DNA of 5,313 bases. Origin: Spirochaetales bacterium (GTDB taxonomy: Bacteria > Spirochaetota > Spirochaetia > DTKZ01). Of this stretch, positions 1 to 5,184 are shown piece by piece. The stretch spans positions 1 through 5,313 of the forward strand of contig JAITGB010000091.1 in NCBI GenBank assembly GCA_031280945.1. The letters are read 5' to 3'. The notes under the pieces are model-generated. The model was not told the DNA's origin, did not search any database, and worked only from the letters and a program-made list of their open reading frames with translations. How positions within the stretch are numbered: position 1 is the first letter of the stretch; the number at the start of each line of letters is the position of its first letter. The position numbers were made by a program, and so were the translations under genes.

Positions 1-1
1 G

Positions 2-61
2 GCGGGCTACCTTGACCTTGACAAAAAGGCTGTTACGGAGATTTTTACTTCGATTCAGTAG
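2..61 (+). CDS. 3' end of an unidentified plus-strand gene (partial)
   Basis: An open frame enters from the left edge and stops at TAG (59-61), giving the C-terminal residues AGYLDLDKKAVTEIFTSIQ. The composition (alternating hydrophobic and charged residues, no low complexity) and the mixed codon choice look like a normal soluble protein tail ending in an amphipathic helix. The segment is too short to name a family. The gene converges on the minus-strand histidine kinase, and the space between them is filled with palindromes. An anti-16S-like AAGGAGGT follows the stop almost immediately (63-70), as if another gene once followed in the same operon. The alternative is chance open frame in 60 bases; the absence of a competing open frame here favours a real gene end. 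Confidence 0.5.
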   Translation, partial: AGYLDLDKKAVTEIFTSIQ

Positions 62-62
62 G

Positions 63-70
63 AAGGAGGT
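63..70 (+). promoter_or_regulatory. orphan Shine-Dalgarno sequence after a stop codon
   Basis: AAGGAGGT is a full-length match to the anti-Shine-Dalgarno region of 16S rRNA. It sits one base after the TAG of the plus-strand gene. No ATG, GTG or TTG follows at usable spacing; only CTG at 77-79 does, and its frame ends at TAA (148-150) inside the repeats. It may be a remnant of a lost downstream gene, or chance. Confidence 0.35.
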
Positions 71-88
71 CAGGAGCTGGGCGCATCC

Positions 89-121
89 CCGGAATTTCCC
101 GCCTCCGGCGGGAAATTCCGG
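89..121. repeat. perfect palindrome, 15-bp arms
   Basis: CCGGAATTTCCCGCC (89-103) is perfectly inverted at 107-121 around a 3-base centre TCC. It is the first of five hairpins between the convergent genes. There is no T-run on either side, so it is not a canonical intrinsic terminator, although a stem this stable could block polymerase or protect 3' ends of both transcripts. Confidence 0.8.
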
Positions 122-125
122 AGCC

Positions 126-196
126 GGGCTTTGCGCTCCAAGTCCTCGTAAGCGCCCATGCGCTTCCTGCGGGCTTTCCGCTGCAATCCCTTGCGC
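126..196. repeat. composite intergenic repeat, left copy
   Basis: This stretch has the same ordered blocks as 4100-4204. Block A has core GGGCTWTSCGCTSCAA (126-146), followed by a small hairpin, AAGCGC-CCAT-GCGCTT (150-165). CTGCGGG lies at 167-173, and CAATCCCTTGCGC at 184-196. Block A also recurs within the copy itself at 171-191 (17 of 21 positions match 126-146, and 18 of 21 match 4100-4120). The shared order and near-identical spacing (41 versus 40 bases from block A to CTGCGGG) show common descent. I do not recognise the family with certainty; it resembles REP-like palindromic intergenic repeats. Confidence 0.65.
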
Positions 197-208
197 GGCC
201 CAGGGGCT

Positions 209-287
209 GGCCGCCTGCTGTCAGCAGGCGGCCCGTGCGCTTCGCGCACGGCCTATAACCCCGCCGCCCGCCCTTCGGGCGGGCGGC
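209..287. repeat. three tandem GC-rich hairpins downstream of the kinase gene
   Basis: Three perfect inverted repeats lie nearly end to end: arms 209-220/222-233 (12 bp, one central base), 233-240/244-251 (8 bp, centre TTC) and 263-273/277-287 (11 bp, centre TTC). The block is bracketed by CAGGGGCT at 201-208 and 302-309, the second touching the kinase stop codon. On the minus strand these are the first structures met by a transcript leaving the kinase gene, so they probably stabilise or end it, but none carries a T-run. Confidence 0.75.
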
Positions 288-308
288 CTACCACCACGCA
301 GCAGGGGC

Positions 309-3300
309 TTATTGTTTCGCAAGATACCTTTTCAGTTTCGTAAACACTTCGTCAAAATCTATAGGCTTTCCAATGTGGTCGTTCATACCAGCCGCAAGGC
401 ATTTTTCAATATCCTCGCGGAACACGTTGGCGGTCATGGCCACAATCGGGATGGTTTTCGCCTCGGCAAGAGCAAGGGCGCGGATACGGCGAGTTGCCTC
501 GTAGCCGTCCATCTCCGGCATGTGTACGTCCATAAATATCATATTGTATTTTTCCGGCGAAGCGCTAAAAAGCTCCAGGGCCTCCCTGCCGGATTCCGCA
601 CAGTCGATGAGAAGACCCGTAGGCTCCAGCACGGACAGGACAATCTCGCGGTTAATGGCAACGTCCTCCGCCAGAATTATGCGGTAACCCTCAAGATTAT
701 CCGCCTCCTCCTCGGGCGGAGAGACAGCTTCATCAGATGAACCAAGACATTCGTTAATGCAATCGGCAATCGCGGAGGGAAAAAGCGGCTTCTGGATAAA
801 CTTGTCAACCCCCGCGCTTTTCGCCTCATCTTCGATGTGGCTCCACTCTGTCGCGGAAATCATAATAACAACAGAATGGCCCCCCTCGCCGCTTTTTATC
901 CGGCGGGAAAGCTCAATGCCGCTCATGCCCGGCATCTTCCAGTCAACAAAATAAATATCGTAGGGACCGTTTTTTCCGATAAGGGCGCATGCCTCGTCCC
1001 CGCTTCCCGCAAGGTCGCAGGAAATGCCCAGCCTCTGCATAAGCTCGCCCACGTATTCGCGTATTTCAGGAGCGTCATCAACAGCCAGAACCCTTACCGT
1101 CTGCCTGTTGACGCCGGGAGCAAGCGGACAGAACTGGGTGTCTTCGCCCCGTTTCGCTTCCAAAGTAAAAATAAAATGCGAACCCTTGCCCAGCTGGGAC
1201 TCAACCCAAATCCTGCCGCCCATCATCTCAACGATGCGCTTGGAAATCGCAAGGCCCAGTCCCGTACCGCCGAACTTGCGGGAAATGCTGCCGTCCGCCT
1301 GCTCAAAAGACGTAAAAAGTTTGTTCTGCTGCTCCGCGCTTATGCCTATGCCCGTATCGCTCACCGTAATGCGCAGGCCGCACACCCCGTCCGTCTCGCC
1401 CGTAAATTTCGCCTCAAGGCAGAGCTCCCCCTCCTCCGGCGTAAACTTTACCGCGTTGGAAAGCAGGTTCGCTATAACCTGGGCGAGCCTCTGGTCATCG
1501 CCCACAAGAATCCGCGGAATATCCTTGTCTATGGTAACGCTGAAGTTTTGGCGTTTTTCGTCCACGCGGAAACTCACAACGCCCACAACTTTCTGCAGCA
1601 TCTTTTCAAAGTCGAATTCCGCGAAGGAAAGCTCAAACTTGTTCGCCTCGATTTTGGACATATCAAGAATATCGTTAATAACGCCGAGGAGATGATTTGA
1701 AGCCTCGTCAATTTTTTCAAGACAGTAATTTTTCCTCTCCACATCGGAAGAAGACTTCGCTATGTTCGTCATACCGATAATCGCGTTCATGGGAGTACGC
1801 ATCTCGTGGCTCATATTGGCGAGGAAATCGCTCTTGGCCCTGCTTGCCATCTGCGCATCGTCCCTCGCCTTTGTAAGCAGGGTTACATCGCTTAAAATCA
1901 TCATAACGCAGACAGCCTCACCCGTGCCGTCAAGAACAGCCTCGGCTCCTCCGTCCGTCTCCTGCCCCGAACCCGTACGCCGGAGGCTTAAGGTGTAATT
2001 AAACCTGCCGTCCGGCACCGGAAGCGTAATATCCGCGGAATACATTGCGGAGGTTGCCCCCACAGGCTCAAAAAGGGAAGCCGCCTCAGAAGAAAACTCA
2101 CCGGAGGGCCCCGATGCGACAATACGTTCGAGGAGTTTTCCGTCTGTGGCAGAGAGGCCGTGCCGCACGAGAAAGCGGGCCATGGCCCTGTTGTGGTAGA
2201 GCATCTTCCGCGACTCATTGAAAAAAGCCAGGGCCTCCGGCACAGCATCAAGCTGGGAACAAATAACATCCAAAGTGGTATTAACCCCGCCTATAATGCG
2301 GTCGTAATCCCCGTACAGGGCAAACAGGTCAACCCTCACGCCCAGGTTCCCCGCCCTCGCCGCGCGGGTAATAAGCTCAATATCGTTGATAACGCCTTCG
2401 ATGGAATCGGACATACTTACAAAGGCGTCCCCCAGTTGGCCTATCTCATCCTCCCTGCCCACAAGATGGTCCGGCAGCTTGCGGATAAACTGCCCCAGGG
2501 CAACCCTGTGGGCGTTCATCGTTATAAGGCGCAGGGGCTCCGTAAGAGTATCCTTGAGAAAAAAAGTAAAAACAAAAATAAAGAGAAAAAGAAGAAAAAG
2601 CGTTACGTAGATGCTGATAAAAATAGCCTGAGACGCCGCAGAGGAAAAATCGCTTCGGGGAGTCTGGATTGCGAGCGACCAGCGCGTCCCCCGTACAGGC
2701 GCATAGCAGAAAAAATGGCGGCTTGAAAAATCATCAACTTTCAGGGAACCCGTCTCGCCCCGGGACATCTTGCTTAAAAGCTCATGGACAGAAGCGCTGG
2801 AAATATCCAGAAGCGACTCACCCCGCCGCACCTTCTCAACGTCCCTGTGGGCCATGAGCTTTCCTTCCTCATTGATGATAAAGGCCGTACTCCCCGCCCC
2901 TATGTTAATGTTGGAAAGAACATCGTTTAATATATCGTACCTGTAGCTTCCCACAAGAAACCCCGTAATCCGCCCCCTGTTCAGTATAGGAGCCCCCATA
3001 ACGATTTGAAGCCCCTCAGGCCCGTTCAGGGTATCTTCGATAGCGAGGTTCGCGGTGTCCCGCATCATGGAAAAAAGGTACCAGTCCTTAATTGAAGGCG
3101 GACAGTTTTCGCCCCCCACCTCAAGCTCCCCCTCCGCCGTATACAGGCCGAGCCACACAAACTCAATCCCCCCTTGAGTTCTTGTGAGTACAGCCCTCTT
3201 GTCCTCCTCCCCCGCAGCCGGATTGACAAAAACATAATTGTCCCGCGTTATAAAAATTTTATCCGCCAGCAGATGGAGATTTCCCTGAACGCTCGAAGCA

Positions 3301-3458
3301 GCGGTTTTTGCCATAGGCTGCAAAGTGTCCATAAGAATACTGTCCGTAAGGGAATTCATAAAATAGGTCATGACGCTCACAAGTATCAGCGAAAGCAGGA
3401 TAACCACTCCGGTCGCGGTAACGAGGATTCTTTTACCGATACTGTTACCTATTTTCAA
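309..3458 (-). CDS. transmembrane hybrid histidine kinase (Cache-HAMP-PAS-like-HisKA-HATPase-REC-REC)
   Basis: Sensor kinase of 1049 residues that should autophosphorylate a histidine and pass phosphate to its own receiver domains. Visible order: transmembrane helix about 11-33; extracytoplasmic Cache-like domain about 36-275; second helix about 278-301; HAMP about 302-357 with a second HAMP-like stretch to about 400; degenerate PAS-like segment about 401-525; HisKA with H551 in SHEMRTPMNAI; HATPase_c with N664/N668, DTGIGI (701-706) and GGTGLGL (730-736); REC1 with D794, D795, phosphoacceptor D839, S868, K890; REC2 with E931, D932, D977, T1009, K1031. There is no HPt or output domain, so a phosphorelay partner must be encoded elsewhere. 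The start is TTG at 3458-3456, overlapping the upstream stop as TTGA, with a G-run (3469-3473) as a weak ribosome-binding site; the next methionines would cut into the first helix. It is cotranscribed with the flavin-binding lipoprotein. The signal sensed is unknown. Confidence 0.95.
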   Translation of the reverse strand: MKIGNSIGKRILVTATGVVILLSLILVSVMTYFMNSLTDSILMDTLQPMAKTAASSVQGNLHLLADKIFITRDNYVFVNPAAGEEDKRAVLTRTQGGIEFVWLGLYTAEGELEVGGENCPPSIKDWYLFSMMRDTANLAIEDTLNGPEGLQIVMGAPILNRGRITGFLVGSYRYDILNDVLSNINIGAGSTAFIINEEGKLMAHRDVEKVRRGESLLDISSASVHELLSKMSRGETGSLKVDDFSSRHFFCYAPVRGTRWSLAIQTPRSDFSSAASQAIFISIYVTLFLLFLFIFVFTFFLKDTLTEPLRLITMNAHRVALGQFIRKLPDHLVGREDEIGQLGDAFVSMSDSIEGVINDIELITRAARAGNLGVRVDLFALYGDYDRIIGGVNTTLDVICSQLDAVPEALAFFNESRKMLYHNRAMARFLVRHGLSATDGKLLERIVASGPSGEFSSEAASLFEPVGATSAMYSADITLPVPDGRFNYTLSLRRTGSGQETDGGAEAVLDGTGEAVCVMMILSDVTLLTKARDDAQMASRAKSDFLANMSHEMRTPMNAIIGMTNIAKSSSDVERKNYCLEKIDEASNHLLGVINDILDMSKIEANKFELSFAEFDFEKMLQKVVGVVSFRVDEKRQNFSVTIDKDIPRILVGDDQRLAQVIANLLSNAVKFTPEEGELCLEAKFTGETDGVCGLRITVSDTGIGISAEQQNKLFTSFEQADGSISRKFGGTGLGLAISKRIVEMMGGRIWVESQLGKGSHFIFTLEAKRGEDTQFCPLAPGVNRQTVRVLAVDDAPEIREYVGELMQRLGISCDLAGSGDEACALIGKNGPYDIYFVDWKMPGMSGIELSRRIKSGEGGHSVVIMISATEWSHIEDEAKSAGVDKFIQKPLFPSAIADCINECLGSSDEAVSPPEEEADNLEGYRIILAEDVAINREIVLSVLEPTGLLIDCAESGREALELFSASPEKYNMIFMDVHMPEMDGYEATRRIRALALAEAKTIPIVAMTANVFREDIEKCLAAGMNDHIGKPIDFDEVFTKLKRYLAKQ

Positions 3459-3916
3459 AAGCTCGATTCCCCCATATTCACCAAAACCACCGCAGCATTC
3501 CCCTCCACAGCGCTTCTGAGGACAGCCGAAGCAAGACGCTTGAAAGTCTCGCCCGATTCCGTAGCCCCGGTTACGGCATCCAAAGACTCCGCGTCCTGCT
3601 TCGCAAGAAAATCCCCCGCGTAGAGCCGGGTATATTCGTTAGGGTACGTCCCCGAAACAGCGTTCATGGTACGCATATAATTCATATCCCAGGACTTGAT
3701 AAAACCGCTTGAGTTCTTCGCATTGTATTCCACAGTAACAATCCTGCCGTTCCACACGCATATCGTAATAAACTCCTTCCAGCCGTAGGCATCAAAAGAA
3801 GCAGCCTCCGCCGTGTAGTACCCATCCCTCAAGCCCCCGGACGGCCCCGAACAAGAGAAAAGAAGCGCCAAAAAAAGCGCGCAAAAATAAACAGGTAAAT
3901 TCCTTGCTGTAAACAT
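3455..3916 (-). CDS. FMN-binding domain lipoprotein with a flavinylation motif
   Basis: Protein of 153 residues. A signal peptide (2-21, ending LALLFS) is followed by a lipobox-type cysteine, C22; F at -2 is unusual but spirochaete lipoboxes are loose. The rest fits one FMN-binding domain of the RnfG/NqrC class: an opening DGYYTAEA (31-38), a beta-rich WKEFITICVWNGRIVTVEY (46-64), and DAVTGAT (113-119), matching the Dx(S/T)GAT consensus in which the last threonine (T119) receives FMN through a phosphoester bond made by ApbE-type transferases. Expected role: a lipid-anchored periplasmic electron carrier or redox-responsive partner. No ApbE, Rnf or Nqr gene is in view. The ATG at 3916 is chosen because it gives a complete signal peptide; no Shine-Dalgarno precedes it. 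Its stop overlaps the kinase start by four bases, implying coupled expression. The domain call is firm; actual flavinylation and electron partner are inferred. Confidence 0.85.
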   Translation of the reverse strand: MFTARNLPVYFCALFLALLFSCSGPSGGLRDGYYTAEAASFDAYGWKEFITICVWNGRIVTVEYNAKNSSGFIKSWDMNYMRTMNAVSGTYPNEYTRLYAGDFLAKQDAESLDAVTGATESGETFKRLASAVLRSAVEGNAAVVLVNMGESSF

Positions 3917-3928
3917 CTATGAATAAAT

Positions 3929-3955
3929 AGTATAAGGAGGTAAAAATTTTGTCTA
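3929..3955 (-). promoter_or_regulatory. possible promoter of the lipoprotein-kinase operon
   Basis: Read on the minus strand, TAGACA (3955-3950) and TATACT (3934-3929) resemble -35 and -10 boxes, separated by 15 bases, which is shorter than the ideal 17. Transcription would begin only about six bases before the ATG at 3916, giving a nearly leaderless mRNA, consistent with the lack of a ribosome-binding site there. The match is weak; the true promoter could lie further right. Confidence 0.25.
3934..3941 (+). promoter_or_regulatory. strong Shine-Dalgarno before a TTG start
   Basis: AAGGAGGT is followed by seven bases and then TTG at 3949-3951, an ideal arrangement for plus-strand translation initiation. 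It is the main reason to take the plus-strand reading frame at 3949 seriously. It overlaps the putative minus-strand -10 box. Confidence 0.45.
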
Positions 3956-4299
3956 TAGAAAAGATTGGGCGCATTTTTTCGGGAAGACCCGAAAAAACCC
4001 TCAAGCCCGATAAAACGCGGCTTGAAACTATACGCAGAATCAGGCTAAGTGCCTCATACCAGCACTACGTGGCTGTGGTCCTAATCGCGTTTTTGAGGGG
4101 GGCTATCCGCTCCAATTCCTCAAAAAGCCTTCGGCTTTTCTGCGGGGCTTCGGCCACGGCGCGGCAGCGCCGTGGCACCGTTGGTCCCCTCCAATCCCTT
4201 GCGCAGGCCGCCGCGCAAAGCGCGGCGCAGTCGCCTGCCCCCCCCTGTGGAGGGCGCGGCAGCGATACCGGCCGCGGATACACTCCGCCGTCAGATTAA
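3949..4299 (+). CDS. doubtful plus-strand ORF, possibly a gene truncated by the repeat
   Basis: The frame starts at TTG behind a perfect AAGGAGGT and stays open to TAA (4297-4299), 116 codons. I recognise no family. The first 47 or so codons (to about 4089) look protein-like: a basic, polar N-terminus, then a short hydrophobic patch YVAVVLIAFL. From about 4090 the frame runs into the palindromic repeat, and the translation becomes low-complexity Ala/Gln/Pro/Arg, which is expected from GC-rich DNA with few stops and need not be protein. If real, the gene is divergent from the lipoprotein-kinase operon and its original 3' part may have been replaced by the repeat. It could equally be an untranslated leader or a chance frame. 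A GC-centred hairpin (3974-3997) lies within its first codons. Confidence 0.25.
   Translation: MSIEKIGRIFSGRPEKTLKPDKTRLETIRRIRLSASYQHYVAVVLIAFLRGAIRSNSSKSLRLFCGASATARQRRGTVGPLQSLAQAAAQSAAQSPAPPCGGRGSDTGRGYTPPSD
3974..3997. repeat. perfect inverted repeat with outer T/A tracts
   Basis: TTTTTTCGGG (3974-3983) and CCCGAAAAAA (3988-3997) pair perfectly around AAGA. The T-tract is on the 5' arm and the A-tract on the 3' arm on both strands, the reverse of an intrinsic terminator, so it is not one. Its place 58-81 bases upstream of the lipoprotein ATG and just inside the plus-strand frame fits an operator dyad or a leader hairpin. No binding family can be named. Confidence 0.55.
4090..4264. repeat. 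composite palindromic intergenic repeat, right copy
   Basis: Counterpart of the repeat at 126-196. TTTTTGAGG (4090-4098) is inverted at 4118-4126. Block A lies at 4100-4120, hairpin AAAAGCC-TTC-GGCTTTT at 4123-4139, CTGCGGG at 4140-4146 and CAATCCCTTGCGC at 4192-4204. Between the last two blocks this copy has about 35 more bases than the left copy, carrying a 10-bp-arm palindrome (4153-4162/4167-4176). A nested structure follows: CCCTCCA/TGGAGGG (4187-4193/4248-4254), GCAGGC/GCCTGC (4203-4208/4233-4238) and an 8-bp inner stem (4209-4216/4220-4227) with loop AAA. GGCGCGGCAGCG occurs directly repeated at 4158-4169 and 4253-4264. It may also end transcripts from the LPP20-like gene. The remaining 4265-4329 shows nothing I can name. 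Confidence 0.7.
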
Positions 4300-4329
4300 C
4301 CGGCAGCGCTCCACACTGGCCCCTTAAGT

Positions 4330-5025
4330 TTACTTGGGCTCGCTCATCACATCAACCCTGCCACGCAGAATATCCTGCGCCAGGGCAATAGTGATGTCAT
4401 ACAAAGCCGAATCTTTTGATACGCTCGTTTCAAGGGCGGAGGCGATTTGCCGGTTTAATTCAGCCTTGGGGATGGTGTACAGCACATAGGCGGTATACTC
4501 ATCGGAATATACGTCTTTTTGGTCCGGGTCATAGCGGCGGGTTAAAATCCACCAGTCCGCTTCGCGCTGCGCGCCGGAATAGCTTACGCTCACTACGGCG
4601 TTGATGGAATTGTCGATGGACTGCTTAAAGTCACCGGAGCCGGTTCCCTGGGGCGATGCTGAAGAGCCGCCGCCGCTACTTTGCGCGCTGGCCTCTACTT
4701 TCGCATTGTATTGGCTTGCGATGTTTGTTCTCAGCATAGCTCCAATCCGCTGCTGGGCGCTGAAGCTGTCGGCCCAGGTCAGAGCGAACTGTTTGTTTAC
4801 CCCGCTTTCCGAGCCGACAATACAGTATTTGTCTTTGAACTGGGGCTGGGCCTGCAGCGCCGAAACTCCTTTGCCGATGTAGTCCTTAATCCAGTCGGGA
4901 GTGGGAATATTCGCCGCGGTTCCCTTGCTTTCAAGTTCCTCGACTTTCACCCGTGGTCCTGATGAGCAGCCGGCAGCCGCCGCGGCAATAAGCGCTGCCA
5001 GGACCATCAACTTTGCATTTTTCAC
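4330..5025 (-). CDS. LPP20-like lipoprotein
   Basis: Protein of 231 residues, likely membrane-anchored on the periplasmic or surface side. The signal peptide is a lysine-containing start, a hydrophobic Ala/Leu core (6-18) and AAGC with lipidated C20. The mature part has the outline of LPP20-type lipoproteins: PTPDWIKDY (41-49), YCIVGSESG with following asparagine (67-77), then an alpha-helical ALTWADSFSAQQRIGAMLRT (81-100) rich in alanine and polar residues. Family function is poorly defined; no enzyme motif is visible. A Gly/Ser/Gln-rich stretch (114-131) looks like a flexible loop inserted between helix and the next strand. The start is taken as GTG at 5025-5023, because GAGGAG (5033-5038) lies seven bases upstream and the signal peptide then has normal length; the ATG at 5040 would add five residues and lacks a site. 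It lies between a terminator upstream and repeats downstream, so is probably monocistronic. Confidence 0.75.
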   Translation of the reverse strand: MKNAKLMVLAALIAAAAAGCSSGPRVKVEELESKGTAANIPTPDWIKDYIGKGVSALQAQPQFKDKYCIVGSESGVNKQFALTWADSFSAQQRIGAMLRTNIASQYNAKVEASAQSSGGGSSASPQGTGSGDFKQSIDNSINAVVSVSYSGAQREADWWILTRRYDPDQKDVYSDEYTAYVLYTIPKAELNRQIASALETSVSKDSALYDITIALAQDILRGRVDVMSEPK

Positions 5026-5032
5026 AATAATT

Positions 5033-5038
5033 CTCCTC
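5033..5038 (-). promoter_or_regulatory. ribosome-binding site deciding the GTG start of the LPP20-like gene
   Basis: On the minus strand GAGGAG is followed by seven bases and GTG (5025-5023). The site overlaps the alternative in-frame ATG (5040-5038), which therefore cannot use it. This favours GTG as the start. Confidence 0.65.
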
Positions 5039-5059
5039 ATTAAAAATAAAATGTACTGA

Positions 5060-5073
5060 AAAACCGAGGTTTT
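5060..5073. repeat. short dyad in the LPP20-like leader
   Basis: AAAACC (5060-5065) and GGTTTT (5068-5073) are perfect inverted repeats around GA, 35-48 bases upstream of the GTG start and just downstream of the terminator. The size would suit an operator half-site pair or a weak leader hairpin. No clear -35/-10 pair could be assigned around it. Confidence 0.35.
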
Positions 5074-5095
5074 GCAGTTTCTTCTCCTTAAACAT

Positions 5096-5125
5096 AAAAA
5101 TTCCGGCCTGACGAACCGGAATTTT
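5096..5125 (-). terminator. Rho-independent terminator of the right-edge gene
   Basis: Read on the minus strand, AAAATTCCGG and CCGGAATTTT form a perfect 10-bp stem with a 9-base loop, ending in five T residues. It lies 60 bases after the stop of the partial gene at 5185 and before the LPP20-like gene, so it should separate their transcription. The A-tract on the other side would let it work in both directions. Confidence 0.75.
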
Positions 5126-5184
5126 ATCCTGCTCCGCATATACCGCGCAGCGCACAGACGCGCCTGCCCGTCCGCGCGGCCTTT

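Noticed and set aside
89..287. Possible CRISPR array
   Set aside because: The repeated units are palindromes of differing sequence and length; there is no constant direct repeat with regular unique spacers.
837..1700. Long plus-strand open frames opposite the kinase gene
   Set aside because: They are antisense shadows of the well-supported kinase frame, with basic low-information translations and no ribosome-binding sites.
3917..4100. Riboswitch in the leader of the lipoprotein-kinase operon
   Set aside because: Apart from the single dyad at 3974-3997 I see no multi-helix conserved core of any class I know, including c-di-GMP types; no terminator or sequestering stem adjoins the ATG.
4090..4264. 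Possible integron attC site
   Set aside because: The folded, sequence-variable hairpin layout is suggestive, but I could not find convincing paired RYYYAAC and GTTRRRY core sites at the ends, and no integrase gene is in view.
4065..4283. Minus-strand 72-codon frame within the repeat
   Set aside because: It is entirely composed of palindromic repeat sequence, has Arg/Ala/Pro-rich translation and no initiation signal.
5038..5139. Longer start for the LPP20-like gene at 5139 or 5040
   Set aside because: The extension from 5139 passes through the terminator and puts over 40 unrelated residues before the signal peptide; the ATG at 5040 lacks a ribosome-binding site, whereas GTG at 5025 has GAGGAG at ideal spacing.
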